DNA of 64,000 nt from Paractinoplanes rishiriensis (GTDB lineage Bacteria > Actinomycetota > Actinomycetes > Mycobacteriales > Micromonosporaceae), in assembly GCF_016862375.1 (NCBI RefSeq), contig NZ_BOMV01000106.1:1-64000 (forward strand). Direction: 5' to 3'. Positions 53,574 to 62,432 of this stretch are shown piece by piece; position 1 is the first letter of the stretch, and each line of letters starts with the position of its first letter. The translations under genes were made by a program, and so were the position numbers. The notes under the pieces are model-generated. The model worked only from the letters and a program-made list of their open reading frames with translations. It did not search any database and was not told where the DNA came from.

Positions 53574-54548
53574 TCATGCCGCCGGCGCGTAGCGCCGGTC
53601 GAGGTCGTCGAAGAACTGGTCGAGGCGCTGCTCGATGCCGGGCTCGGCCAGTTCGTGGCCGCCGAACCGGTAGACCTCGTAGCCGCGCAGCCGCAGCGCC
53701 CGATCCTCGGCCATCATCTCGGCGTAGCGGCGCGGGCTGGCGTGCCGGCGACCGTGGGCGAGCACCGTATCGTCGGCGTAGTGCTGCGCACCGTCCCACT
53801 CGATCACCACCCGGATCCGGTTTGGCAGCAACAGCAGGAAGTCCATCCGCTGGCGGGTCAGCGGCGGCGCGCTGGTGCCGTAGCGGGCCTGGTGGTATGG
53901 GTCGTAGTGCAGGTAGACCTGCGGGATCAGAGCCGGGATGTCGGGCCCGAGTCGCCGGTAGCGTCTCTTGTAGGCGTCCGAGATCTGGCGTTCGCCGGGG
54001 TTGTCACCAAGGGAGCGTTCCAGCCGGTCGTGCAGGTTGTTCCAGACCTGCTTCTCGGGCAGGTGGGCCAGGCCGGCTCGCTCGGTCCACCAGTCGCCGA
54101 GCTGGCGCCAGGTGAGGCCGTCGGGGCCTAGCGGCCGGTCGTAGATGAGGCAGTATTCGGCGTTCTTGATCGCTTTGAGGTCGTTGTTGAGGGCGTCGCG
54201 GAACACGAACTCGGGCTTCGGGCCGTCGGCGGCGAAGATAAGGTTTTTCATCTCTCCAGCCACCCCGGAGCCCCCGGCCAGCAGGTCCGCGAGCTTGGTC
54301 GCGGCTTCCTTGCCCTCCTCGCATTCGTCGAGGACCTGCAGCGCGAGCCGGACCAGTTCCGGCCGGGTCTTGCCTCCCAGACGGCGCTCGACGTACGCGG
54401 CCTTGCTGGTCATGGCGACGTCGTCCGGCGGGTTGGGCGGGGCGAGGCCGATGCCGGTGCAGAACTGCTCGACCTTCGGCGCGCTCATCGCCTCGCGCAA
54501 CGCCTGACCGATCGCTTCGCGCAACTTGCGCGGCGTCGCCGTTCCCAT
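53574..54548 (-). CDS. DUF559/Vsr-like nuclease-domain protein (copy B)
   Basis: A 324-residue paralogue of the 431-residue protein at 50700-51995. Shared blocks: MKNLIFAADGPKPEFVFRDALNN, AEYCLIYDRPLGPDGLTWRQLGDWW, ALIPQVYLHYDPYHQARYG, and the nuclease core RQRMDFLLLLPNRIRVVIEWDGAQHY with Glu 250 and Asp 252. Here the Lys after the E-x-D-G motif is replaced (AQ), as in typical DUF559 proteins. N-terminal ~100 residues are helical (REAIGQALREAMSAPKVEQFCTGI), resembling effector-associated adaptor domains. Two paralogues in one locus suggest specialised copies of the same defence protein. Confidence 0.7.
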   Translation of the reverse strand: MGTATPRKLREAIGQALREAMSAPKVEQFCTGIGLAPPNPPDDVAMTSKAAYVERRLGGKTRPELVRLALQVLDECEEGKEAATKLADLLAGGSGVAGEMKNLIFAADGPKPEFVFRDALNNDLKAIKNAEYCLIYDRPLGPDGLTWRQLGDWWTERAGLAHLPEKQVWNNLHDRLERSLGDNPGERQISDAYKRRYRRLGPDIPALIPQVYLHYDPYHQARYGTSAPPLTRQRMDFLLLLPNRIRVVIEWDGAQHYADDTVLAHGRRHASPRRYAEMMAEDRALRLRGYEVYRFGGHELAEPGIEQRLDQFFDDLDRRYAPAA

Positions 54549-54920
54549 CGCTCGACTTTACGGCTCGGGCTGAGAACCCTCTGCAGCCCAGGCTCGGACC
54601 AATGTCGGCCGGGGGCCGGCCATCCTGCTCAGTAGAGTTCGCGGTGAAGCCCTTCGCTGTACACCGGCGAGTCGGAGGCCGATGATCACCGTTGCGGAGC
54701 ACGGCGGGCTACCAAGGTGCTGTTCGGCGGTGCTTCGGCGCGCGGGTGACTTTGTCCCGGGTGGCCGTACGCGAGACGGAGTGCCGGATGGCGGCGCGGG
54801 GCAGCCGTACCCCGGCGCAGGTCCGGCCACAAGTCGGCTGTTCAGCATCGTGACGTCAGCGGTTGTCCGGGTTCGGCGGCGGCGGCCTGGCGGTGAGTTC
54901 CCGCCAGCCGTCCTCGTCGC
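54549..54920. other. Stretch without a recognised gene
   Basis: About 370 bp of divergent or downstream sequence; frames are short. No hairpin or RNA gene is evident. Confidence 0.4.
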
Positions 54921-55226
54921 TCAGCAGATCGTCGACGAGCAGCAGCGCTTCCTCCCCACCTGGCGCATCTTCTTCTCGGTCCGGTACGGCTGGGTGTCGC
55001 GCGGGGTCAGTAACGAATGACCCTGCGGGCAGCGCTCGATCCGTTCACCTACCAGCTCGTAGGTCACCCGGTAGCTGCACTTCTCCACGCGGGGGTTGCG
55101 CCTTGCCCACTCCACGACCGCCCGCAGTTTCGCCGGGCTGTCCACCACCCGTGAGCGTACGCCGTTGTGCCCGGCAGTCCACCGCAGCTCGTATGTCCAG
55201 CCGCGCTTCCATTGCACCCGGCACAT
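54921..55226 (-). CDS. Small conserved-looking hypothetical protein
   Basis: A 102-residue protein from ATG 55226 (MCRVQWKRGWTYELRWTAG); GTG 55238 would add 4 residues. It has a beta-rich first half (SRVVDSPAKLRAVVEWARRNP, YRVTYELVGERIERC) and a CPQGHSLLTPRD segment that could start a zinc ribbon, although the final residues (VGRKRCCSSTIC) look like a frame-shifted tail. I do not recognise a function. Base use is coding-like. Confidence 0.5.
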   Translation of the reverse strand: MCRVQWKRGWTYELRWTAGHNGVRSRVVDSPAKLRAVVEWARRNPRVEKCSYRVTYELVGERIERCPQGHSLLTPRDTQPYRTEKKMRQVGRKRCCSSTIC

Positions 55227-55466
55227 GATATCGAACACTTGTTCGAGCTTGGTGGCGGTGGGTTGCTGCCCCTGTTGCTCCGAGATTCGTCATCGAGACG
55301 CTCGGCCCAAGGGGCCAAACACCGGGCACCTGTCGCGAATGACCGGGGCGTCCGTGCTCTCCGCGTAGGGCCAGTGAACTCCTGGTCGGCGTACGCCAGA
55401 CGAGTGTCATTTGCCGATTTATCCCTGCGGCCGGCCAGCTGCTTCTTAACGTCGGCCTGTCGCGCG

Positions 55467-56477
55467 GTGACGGGGGACGAGGTGCTGCGGCCACCGATTG
55501 AGCTGACGCGTGCCGCTGGCGTGCCGGAACTGCCGCCGCCACGCATGTGCCGGGGCGGCTGCGCCTACGAGCCGAAATGGGACGGTTGGCGCTGCGCTGC
55601 CGTGGTCACCTCGGGCAGCGTGATGCTGCAGTCCCGCTCCTTCAAGCCGCTCGCCGCGTATTTCCCCGACCTGGTGGTCCACCTGTCCGCTCTTCCCGGC
55701 GGAACGGTGCTCGACGGGGAAGTGATCCGCTTCGACCCCACCGCCGGCAGGACTTCGTTCGCCGCGCTGCAGCGGCGGGTGACTGCCGGACGGGCGCTGC
55801 CGCGGGAGGCGCGGGCACGGCCGGCTTCGTTCGTCGCCTTCGACCTGCTGCATGACGCGAATGCTGACCTGCGCGATCTGCCTTTGGTCCAGCGACGTGC
55901 CCGGCTCGAGGCCGTGTTGGCCGGAGCGCCGACCGCGTTGCAGATCTGCCCGCAGACCACCGACTACGATGAGGCGCTGCTGTGGCTGGAGGCGTACGCC
56001 CCGCTGGGTTGCGAGGGCTTGGTCGTCAAAGACCTGGCTGGGAGGTACCGGCGCACCGGCTGGTGGAAGTACAAGATCAGAACCACCGATGAAGCCATCA
56101 TCGGCGGCCTCGTCGGCACCCTCGCCTCGCCATCGGCAGTGCTGCTCGGACGCCTGGATTACCAGCACCGGCTCCGCTACGTCGGCCATACCGGGCCGTT
56201 GACCGTCCCCCAGCAGCAGGAGATCGCCGAGCTCGCCACGCTGGTCGAGTCGCAGGGATACCACCCGTGGCCGCAGCCCCTACCGGCAGCCTGGCTCGGC
56301 CGGTTCGACCGCGCGGATCCCGTGCCGTACGTGCCGGTCGCACCCCTGCTCGTCGCAGAGATCGTCGTTGACCAGGCGTATGAATCGGGTCGGTGGCGCC
56401 ACCAGGCCCGCCACCTCCGCGTTCGGACCGACATGCATCCGTCAGAGGTGACTCCCTGGTCGCCCGACGAGCCCTAA
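55467..56477 (+). CDS. ATP-dependent DNA ligase (LigC/LigD ligase-domain type)
   Basis: A 336-residue ligase that seals DNA nicks with ATP. The nucleotidyl-Lys is Lys 37 in YEPKWDGWRC (motif I). DGEVIRFDP (motif III), SFVAFDLLHD (motif IIIa), EGLVVKDLAGRY (motif IV) and WWKYKIRTTDEAI (motif V) are all intact. A C-terminal OB domain follows (VGHTGPLTVPQQQE). The length fits stand-alone ligases of the LigC/LigD type. Start GTG 55467 is chosen because the open frame upstream has no homology. No Ku or primase gene is visible, so a role in NHEJ is possible but not shown. Confidence 0.88.
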   Translation: MTGDEVLRPPIELTRAAGVPELPPPRMCRGGCAYEPKWDGWRCAAVVTSGSVMLQSRSFKPLAAYFPDLVVHLSALPGGTVLDGEVIRFDPTAGRTSFAALQRRVTAGRALPREARARPASFVAFDLLHDANADLRDLPLVQRRARLEAVLAGAPTALQICPQTTDYDEALLWLEAYAPLGCEGLVVKDLAGRYRRTGWWKYKIRTTDEAIIGGLVGTLASPSAVLLGRLDYQHRLRYVGHTGPLTVPQQQEIAELATLVESQGYHPWPQPLPAAWLGRFDRADPVPYVPVAPLLVAEIVVDQAYESGRWRHQARHLRVRTDMHPSEVTPWSPDEP

Positions 56478-56649
56478 CAGGCAGGCCGCCACAGCGCGTG
56501 TTTTCTGCCCTCGGCGAACGGATGGCAGCGGTCCCTCTTCCGGAGGGTTCGCCAGGGCCGGCCGCCCCTCGGCTGGGCGGGTACTCAGTCCACGACCAGC
56601 AGGCGGCCTGGCTCCCGATCGAGGCCGAGTTCTTTCTGGCGCACCCGAG

Positions 56650-57109
56650 CCGGCCTGCTCGACCACGGCGCCGTCGTGAAGATAGGCAACCCCTCCTGAC
56701 GCCCGAGCGGCCAACGCGGCCTCCACCCGGTCCGCCGTGTTCGCTGTCAACCTCTCCCGCAACGCCGGCCCGCTGAGGAACTCGAAGGCGTCCAGTTCGT
56801 CAGGCTGCAGTCGGATCCGTGACGGATCATCAAGGACGCCTCCGTCGAAGACGTAGCCGATCCACGCTTTACGCAGCTCCATCGGTGGCACCCAATCAAC
56901 CACGAGGAGCCGGCCAACGCTCAGCTCGAGTCCCAGTTCTTCAGCGAGCTCACGGGGCAGCACACGTGCGGCGGCTCGCCAGCTTCCATGATCCCGGGTA
57001 TGTTCCACCACGGCCGATAGTTCGGCTTGACGGCGAGAACAGCCATCCCCGAACGATCGGTGATTAGCGCGCTCGCCGATGCCAGAAACTTGGCAGGCCG
57101 GCATACCAC
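56650..57109 (-). pseudogene. NUDIX hydrolase, frameshifted (second NUDIX copy)
   Basis: The N-terminal part, from ATG 57109, reads MVCRPAKFLASASALITDRSG, VKPNYRPWWNIPGIMEAGEPP, in which the first Gly pair of the NUDIX box is damaged. The frame then shifts by one base, and the rest of the box (RVLPRELAEELG) and the C-terminal part (LLVVDWVPPMELRKAWIGY, ERLTANTADRVEAALAARA) continue in another frame to about 56650. The family is NUDIX hydrolase acting on nucleoside-diphosphate derivatives. It is a decayed tandem copy of the next gene. Confidence 0.7.
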
Positions 57110-57199
57110 TTCGCCGGCTCCAACTGCTCACCCGCTCGCGATACGCCGCCGCCGCCGCTCGCGGTCGGCTGGCTGGGAAGGGCGGTGCCGGGCAATTCG

Positions 57200-57504
57200 T
57201 CAGCCGGATTCGTCGGGGCACTGGCCGTGGTGCAGGTAGGCGGTGGTGCCGGTGGCCAGCGCTTCCGCGCAGGCCCGGAGCCGCCGCATCATGTGCGGCG
57301 CCAGCAGCTGGGGCCATGAGTCAGGGGCAGCCAAACGCCAGGCGAGCAGTTCGTCGGCCGCCAGCCGCACGCTGCGGTCGGCCTCGGTCTCGCTGAGGTG
57401 GCCGCCGTCGAAGAGGAAGTTCGCCAGGGCCGGCCGCCCGTCGGGCTGGGCAGGTACCCAGTCAACAACCAGCAGCCGGCCCGGCTCGCGATCCAGCCCT
57501 AGTT
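57200..57504 (-). pseudogene. NUDIX hydrolase, 3' part (gene split by IS)
   Basis: C-terminal ~100 codons: LELGLDREPGRLLVVDWVP, ALANFLFDGGHLSETE, RACAEALATGTTAYLHHG. They continue the N-terminal fragment ending REVKEELG at 59018-59230; the IS at 57505-59017 separates them, with the 8-bp duplication CCCTAGTT overlapping the junction. No start of its own with a ribosome site is evident. Confidence 0.8.
57497..57504 (+). repeat. Left target-site duplication of the IS4-family element
   Basis: CCCTAGTT, directly repeated at 59018-59025 beyond the other end. It marks the original NUDIX target sequence. Confidence 0.85.
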
Positions 57505-57522
57505 CCAACGCCGCTCAGTTAG
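57505..57522 (+). repeat. Left inverted repeat of the IS4-family element
   Basis: 18 bp, perfect complement of the right end at 59000-59017. Confidence 0.9.
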
Positions 57523-57624
57523 GCGATTCGGGTGGCGGTCAAGGTGTGTTGATCGGGAGGTAGGAAGCGGAGTTCCGATATCAAGGCTTGTCACTCCAAG
57601 ACAACCCAGAACCAGGAACTCCGC

Positions 57625-58983
57625 TTGGCCGATCAGATTGCCATAGCTCGGGTAGTGACGGTAGCTGCGGGGGTGTTCGCGCCGGGGCATCTCGGTGAGC
57701 TGACCCGCTTCGTGCCGTTCGAGATGATCGATGATGTGCTGGCCATGACCCGGCGGGCGCAGGCCCGGGTCCGGCTGCTGCCGGCTCGGGTCGTGATGTA
57801 TCTGCTGCTGGCCGGGTGCCTGTTCGCTGAGCTCGGCTATGGGCAGGTATGGGCGAAGCTGGTCAGCGGGTTGGGTGGGCTGCCGTTGGTTTCGCCGTCC
57901 AGTTCGGCGCTGCGGCAGGCTCGTCAAAGGCTGGGACCGGCTCCGATGCGGGCGTTGTTCGATCTGTTGCGCGGGCCGGCCGCCACGACTGCTGCTCAGG
58001 TCCGCTGGCGGGGTCTGCTGATGGTCGTGCTCGACGGGACCTTCCTGAGCGTTGCGGACTCGCCCGCCAACACCGCCCGATACGCCAAGCAGCGTTGCAA
58101 CAACGGCACCTCGTCGGGCTATCCGCTGTTGCGGCTCAGCGCCCTGCTGACCTGCGGAACCCGGTCGGTGATCGACGCGGTGTTCGATCCGCTGCGCGTC
58201 GGTGAGCTCGATCAGGCCAGAATCCTCAGCCGCAGCCTGCGACCAGGGATGCTGCTACTGGCCGACCGCTACTACGACGCTGCCGATTTCTTGGCCACGG
58301 TCACCACAACCGGCGCCGGCCTGCTGATCCGGGGCAAAGCCAACCGCCGCCTGCCGGTGATCCGCCGCCTGCCCGACGGTTCCTGGCTCAGCCGTATCGG
58401 CGCGCTGAACATCCGGGTGATCGAAGCCCAGATCCGGATCACCACCAGCCAGGGCACCCGCACCGGCGACTACCGCCTGCGGACCACACTGCTCGACCCG
58501 TACGCCTACCCGGCCGGTGAACTGGTGCGGCTCTACCACGAACGCTGGGAGATCGAGACCGCCTACCTCGAACTCAAATCCAGCATCCTCGGCGGACGCG
58601 TTCTGCGCGCCCGCACCCCCGACGGCATCGACCAGGAACTACACGCCTTGTTGGTCGTCTACCAGATCCTGCGCACCGCCATGCTCGATGCCACCGACAG
58701 CCGGCCCGGCACCGATCCCGACCGGGCCAGCCTCACCACCGCCCTGAACACCGCCCGCGACCAAATCGTGCACGCTGCCGGAGTCATCACCGACACCGTC
58801 ATCGACCTCGTCGGAGCCATCGGCGCCGCCGTCCTGGACAACCTGCTACCCGAGCGACGCGTCCGCACCAAAACCCGCATGACCAAACGCTCGAACAGCA
58901 AATACCAAGCCCGCGGCCCGAACATCGACCGGCGCAGCTACCGAGCCACCACCAGCATCAACATCATCGACCCCAGCCCTTGA
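57625..58983 (+). CDS. IS4-family transposase
   Basis: A 452-residue DDE transposase from TTG 57625 with AGGA at the right distance. The N-terminal ~110 residues match the IS4 N-terminal domain (FEMIDDVLAMTRRAQARVRLLP). DDE residues: Asp in LLMVVLDGTFLSVADSP, Asp in GMLLLADRYYDAADF, Glu in LYHERWEIETAYLELKSSI, the last being the IS4 YREK-type signature. It catalyses cut-and-paste movement of the surrounding IS. The C-terminus ends in a basic tail. All key residues are intact, so it should be active. Confidence 0.92.
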   Translation: MADQIAIARVVTVAAGVFAPGHLGELTRFVPFEMIDDVLAMTRRAQARVRLLPARVVMYLLLAGCLFAELGYGQVWAKLVSGLGGLPLVSPSSSALRQARQRLGPAPMRALFDLLRGPAATTAAQVRWRGLLMVVLDGTFLSVADSPANTARYAKQRCNNGTSSGYPLLRLSALLTCGTRSVIDAVFDPLRVGELDQARILSRSLRPGMLLLADRYYDAADFLATVTTTGAGLLIRGKANRRLPVIRRLPDGSWLSRIGALNIRVIEAQIRITTSQGTRTGDYRLRTTLLDPYAYPAGELVRLYHERWEIETAYLELKSSILGGRVLRARTPDGIDQELHALLVVYQILRTAMLDATDSRPGTDPDRASLTTALNTARDQIVHAAGVITDTVIDLVGAIGAAVLDNLLPERRVRTKTRMTKRSNSKYQARGPNIDRRSYRATTSINIIDPSP

Positions 58984-58999
58984 CCACAACCACCACCCA

Positions 59000-59017
59000 C
59001 TAACTGAGCGGCGTTGG
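59000..59017 (-). repeat. Right inverted repeat of the IS4-family element
   Basis: 18 bp, perfect complement of the left end at 57505-57522. Confidence 0.9.
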
Positions 59018-59025
59018 CCCTAGTT
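59018..59025 (+). repeat. Right target-site duplication of the IS4-family element
   Basis: CCCTAGTT, identical to 57497-57504. Confidence 0.85.
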
Positions 59026-59230
59026 CCTCCTTCACCTCGCGGCTGGCCGCATGCCACGGATCCTCGCCGTCCTCGAGCCCGCCGCCGGGAATCTCCCACG
59101 TGTCAACGCGGTACGCGGGCTGGACGAGCAGAACCCGGCCGTCCTCGTCGTACAGGATCAAACCGGCACCGGTGATGTTCTTGGGCAGGGCTGCGTAATA
59201 GTCGGCCGGCGGTAGCGGAGCTGGAGTCAC
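59018..59230 (-). pseudogene. NUDIX hydrolase, 5' part (gene split by IS)
   Basis: Begins at about GTG 59230 (TPAPLPPADYYAALPKNITG; ribosome site weak; the frame is open further upstream). It carries ILYDEDGRVLLVQPAYRVDT and most of the NUDIX box: IPGGGLEDGEDPWHAASREVKEELG. The IS then interrupts it. The missing C-terminal part is at 57200-57504. Together the two would make a complete NUDIX hydrolase. Confidence 0.8.
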
Positions 59231-60078
59231 GCTGCTGCTCGGGCACGACGACGCCAACAGCGCTAGCCAATCGGAAGAGCCCGTACGCGCACCGAACTGC
59301 TTCCCGATCGGATGAAGAGCGGACAGGTCAGTTCCGGTTGCTCGTCCGCGTGCGGGATGCCGGGGCATCCCCGCGCTTTGCGTCGATACCACATATTGAC
59401 AGAATGCGCACAGCGAGGTTTGGAATGTGCGTCAATTGGCCGGCTCGCGACACACCGCGACCAACGGGCGGCAACGCCCGGTGGCCTTGAATCAACTAGT
59501 CACTAGTAAGATGATCAACGACAAGGGATCGTGGTCGCACTGTTCACTGGCGCCGGGAGCTAGTCCCCCTGGACCCTCCGGGTAACGCCTCGCAGGGCGT
59601 GAAAAGGGCGCGATCGGGCAACCCGGCACCCTCTTCAAGGCCGTGACGCGGGTGACTGCACGGCGGGCCGTTCCAAGCCAGCACCTGCGATTCTGTCACC
59701 GCGGGGCGCTGCAGCTGGTCGTCCAGGAGGTTGTTTCCGGTCAGTTTCCCGCGCCAGAGGAGCTGACCGCAGGCCACGCACGGCCGTTGTGCGCACCGAC
59801 ATAGCTCGTCGGCTAGCACAGGTTCAGGGATGGGAGTGACCGGACTCAGGAAAGTCCGAGATGACGGCGAAGGACATAGCCGCCATCTCCGCGGTGGTCG
59901 TAGCGGTTCTGGCCGCGCCGGCTCTGCTCTGTCTGCCGGCCTATGCTGCGGGTCCTCGCCGGTGAGCTGATGCCGGCCTCATATGGGAATGACGGCTTTG
60001 GTCGGCGTTATCGTCCTGGTAGGTCTCTACCTATGGTGTTGAGCGACAGGTTGATGTCAGCGCGGTGGCATTTGAGGG
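59231..60078. other. Gene-poor stretch
   Basis: About 850 bp. A minus-strand frame at 59544-59819 encodes a Cys-containing stretch (CAQRPCVACGQLLW) that could be an old zinc-binding gene; evidence is too weak to call it. A plus-strand ATG at 59861 (AGGAAAG upstream) could make a 34-residue hydrophobic peptide. Nothing else is recognised. Confidence 0.3.
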
Positions 60079-61050
60079 TCAGTCAGGGATGCCGCGAGCG
60101 CGGGATTCGGCGACGTGTCGGAAGTAGTCGCTGCCGTGCTCGACGCTTCCGCTGCGGCGCCGTAGCAGGAAGTTTTCATGGGCGTGGATGATCATGCGAG
60201 TGGCGAACTGGAGAGTGCGCATGTTGATGTGCCCGATCTGTTCGTCCTCTGCCGTGACCGTGCTGCTGCGGGCGCCGGGGAAGCTGACGAGTGCCACATT
60301 GCGGCTGACCGGGAAGGTGATCTCGATGTTGTGATCGGCGAGCGATTGCTGCCGTCCGGCGACGGCCTGTTCAAGGTCGCCCCACATCAAGGGGCTGTCG
60401 GAGCAGATGAAACCGCCGGTGGTCGTGGAGTCGGTGACGTGCAGCTCCCATTGCCTGCCCTGGAGCATCTTCAAGAGGGCATCTTGCGCGTAGGGGAAGG
60501 AGATCAGTGCGGGGACCTTCGGTTCCGCGGGGAACCAAGATCTGTCGCGGATTCCCCGAAGGGCTTCGTCGTAGGGCGGCCATTGGTCTCCCGCCGCGCC
60601 GTTGCGGATCTCGGCTGCTCTGAGTCCCTCCCACTGCTCACGCTGTACCTGGCCGGCGCGCAGTTTGGCTCCGATGCTGTTCCTGATCGCGTTGGCGACC
60701 TGAGCCAGGCCCCGGCGGTTGCTGGCTGCGAGCAGAGCTGCATAGGACAGCGTTTCGCCGATTTCCTTGCCAGGGTTGGTGATGGTGCCTGTGCCGACTT
60801 GCTTGACGTACGGTGCGACGAGGTCCTCGTGATCGGCCCTGATCTTCTCCAGGAGGTTCGGGTCGACGCCGGGTTCCTCGACGCGGTAGAAGTCGTTCTC
60901 GCGGCAGATCTTCTTGGGCGGCCCCTCGAAGTGATTGCCGGTCTTGTAGTCGAACACTCGTAGCTTTCCCCCCGCGGTCGGATCGCCGAAGCCGGCCAGG
61001 TAGAACGCCGATACACCGACGTGGTGCCTACGCGGTTCGTTGGCGGTCAT
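60079..61050 (-). CDS. DUF4238-domain protein
   Basis: A 323-residue protein from ATG 61050, 10 bp after the integrase gene on the same strand. The N-terminal pattern RRHHVGVSAFYLAGFGD, then LRVFDYKTG, GPPKKICRENDFYRV and a C-terminal FICSDSPL block match DUF4238, whose H-H-x-P-x-x-x-L-x-x-F start is conserved. The function of DUF4238 is not established; these genes often sit on mobile or defence islands. Here it is probably cargo of the integrase locus. Confidence 0.78.
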   Translation of the reverse strand: MTANEPRRHHVGVSAFYLAGFGDPTAGGKLRVFDYKTGNHFEGPPKKICRENDFYRVEEPGVDPNLLEKIRADHEDLVAPYVKQVGTGTITNPGKEIGETLSYAALLAASNRRGLAQVANAIRNSIGAKLRAGQVQREQWEGLRAAEIRNGAAGDQWPPYDEALRGIRDRSWFPAEPKVPALISFPYAQDALLKMLQGRQWELHVTDSTTTGGFICSDSPLMWGDLEQAVAGRQQSLADHNIEITFPVSRNVALVSFPGARSSTVTAEDEQIGHINMRTLQFATRMIIHAHENFLLRRRSGSVEHGSDYFRHVAESRARGIPD

Positions 61051-61060
61051 GGCAGCTCCT

Positions 61061-62053
61061 TCAGCGGTCGACGGTGAGCCGGTTGATGGCGGCGTCGAGG
61101 TCGTCGTCGGCGGGCAGGGTGTAGATCCGGGTGGAGTCGAGCGAAGCGTGGCCGAGAAGCTCGGCGACGGTGACGAGGTCGACGCCGGAGCGAACGAGAT
61201 CGGTGCCGAAGGAGTGCCGCAGGACGTGCGGCGTGACCAGTTCGGCGAGGCCGGCCGTGACTGCGATGTTGCCGATGATCTCGTCGGCGGTTCGCAGCGA
61301 GAGCCGGTCGCCTGCGCGGTTGAGAAACAGCGCCGGGCTGGTGTCGGAGCCGGGCCAGGTGCGGCGTTCGGCGAGCCAGGCGTCGAGCGCGGCGGCGAGT
61401 TCGGGGTGCACGGGGACGGACCGGTTCTTGCGTCCCCTCCCGCGGATGCGCAGCCGCCGCCGGTGTTGGGTGATGGGCAGGTCGTCGAGGTCCAGGCCGA
61501 CGGCTTCGGCGATGCGGGCGCCGGCGAACCGCATCACCGCGGCGAGCGCACGCTCCCGCGGGTCGGCGGCCTGGGCGGCGCGTTGCCACCGGGTGTCGTC
61601 GCGGCCGACGAGAGCCTTGGGTGCGCGGCGGGCGGGTAGGTCGAGCCGGGCGACCGTGGTGCCGTCGAGCTTGCCGAGGCCGCGGCGCAGCGCCAGGTCG
61701 GAGACCGCCGCGAGGGCGGCGTTGACCGTCGCGGGGGCGCGTTTGAGGATGCCGTGCAGGTGGGCTTTGTAGTCGCGGGCCGCCCACGCCGCGGCGTTGG
61801 GGTCGGTGAGTGGGTCGCCGTCGACGTCGCTGGCGGCGAGCCACGCGAGGTACACCCGGACCCGGGAGAGATAGGTACGCCGGGCTTCGGCGGTCATGTC
61901 TGCGCGGCCGAGATCCACGGCGTACGCGTCGAGGACTGCCACGTACTTCTCGGGCAGCGGCGTCGGCGTCCGGCCGCGCTGACGCGGGACCTTGTTCGCT
62001 GAACCTGTTCCGCCCGGTTCGACAGCCGCCGTTGCCCCGTTCTCTGAATCCAC
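61061..62053 (-). CDS. Xer/integron-type tyrosine recombinase
   Basis: A 330-residue recombinase from GTG 62053. Core-binding N-terminal domain: LDAYAVDLGRADMTAEARRTYLSR. Catalytic set intact: Arg in RFAGARIAEAVGLDLDD, Lys-like region RGRGRKNRSVPVHPEL, TPHVLRHSFGTDLVRSG (HxxRH), LLGHASLDSTRIYTLP (distal His, Tyr). The start codon lies inside one copy of a 10-bp direct repeat pair (TTCTCTGAAT). It shares a divergent promoter with the 109-residue gene. It is followed by the DUF4238 gene. Confidence 0.88.
   Translation of the reverse strand: MDSENGATAAVEPGGTGSANKVPRQRGRTPTPLPEKYVAVLDAYAVDLGRADMTAEARRTYLSRVRVYLAWLAASDVDGDPLTDPNAAAWAARDYKAHLHGILKRAPATVNAALAAVSDLALRRGLGKLDGTTVARLDLPARRAPKALVGRDDTRWQRAAQAADPRERALAAVMRFAGARIAEAVGLDLDDLPITQHRRRLRIRGRGRKNRSVPVHPELAAALDAWLAERRTWPGSDTSPALFLNRAGDRLSLRTADEIIGNIAVTAGLAELVTPHVLRHSFGTDLVRSGVDLVTVAELLGHASLDSTRIYTLPADDDLDAAINRLTVDR
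62040..62049 (+). repeat. Direct repeat TTCTCTGAAT, copy 1
   Basis: Identical to 62081-62090, 41 bp apart, spanning the first codons of the integrase gene and the divergent promoter. It may be an operator or recombination core site. Confidence 0.5.
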
Positions 62054-62080
62054 GTGACCTATTGTATTAGAGACCGCACA

Positions 62081-62090
62081 TTCTCTGAAT
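62081..62090 (+). repeat. Direct repeat TTCTCTGAAT, copy 2
   Basis: Second copy, directly before the ribosome site GGAGGTGATC of the next gene. Confidence 0.5.
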
Positions 62091-62102
62091 GGAGGTGATC
62101 TA

Positions 62103-62432
62103 GTGGCTCAGCCCCAGACGCCAGAACAGATCATGGCGGCCATCATGGCGAACCCGCGTATCGCAAGAAACCGGACGTGGGGACCGTTTCTTTCAGCCTT
62201 AGCCGAGGAGGTTCTTGCTGCGCCGCCCACGCCCGTGGTTCAGGTCAACAGCACCGCTGTCCGAAATCGGCTCGGCTGGGAAGTTCCGACGCTCAGTGGC
62301 GCCCACGCCTCGCTTCACCAATGGGTCGAGCGGAACTTTCCTGCGGTTCCTTGGCAGCACGCTTTCGGCGCGAACAGTGTGCCTGCGTTGTACTCCATGG
62401 CGCCTTCCGTCGCCCATGTCGTTCTTGACTGA
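62103..62432 (+). CDS. Small hypothetical protein with a near-perfect ribosome site
   Basis: A 109-residue protein from GTG 62103. GGAGGTGATC at 62091-62100 is complementary to the anti-Shine-Dalgarno end of 16S rRNA over ten bases, so translation should be very efficient. No family, membrane helix or catalytic motif was recognised (RTWGPFLSALAEEVLAAPP, WEVPTLSGAHASLHQWVERN). It is divergent from the integrase and could be a regulator or toxin of that locus; this is speculative. Confidence 0.6.
   Translation: MAQPQTPEQIMAAIMANPRIARNRTWGPFLSALAEEVLAAPPTPVVQVNSTAVRNRLGWEVPTLSGAHASLHQWVERNFPAVPWQHAFGANSVPALYSMAPSVAHVVLD

Larger units (their letters stand above)
57505..59017 (+). mobile_element. 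IS4-family insertion sequence, intact, 1513 bp
   Basis: Bounded by perfect 18-bp inverted repeats (57505-57522 and 59000-59017; CCAACGCCGCTCAGTTAG and its complement) and an 8-bp target duplication CCCTAGTT. It contains one complete transposase gene. It interrupts a NUDIX hydrolase gene in its NUDIX box region. The intact gene and clean duplication indicate recent insertion. Confidence 0.93.

Noticed and set aside
62038..62090. Relation of TTCTCTGAAT repeats to the GTTCTCT end of the Tn554-like element
   Set aside because: Only seven bases are shared and the flanks differ, so chance is the simpler reading.
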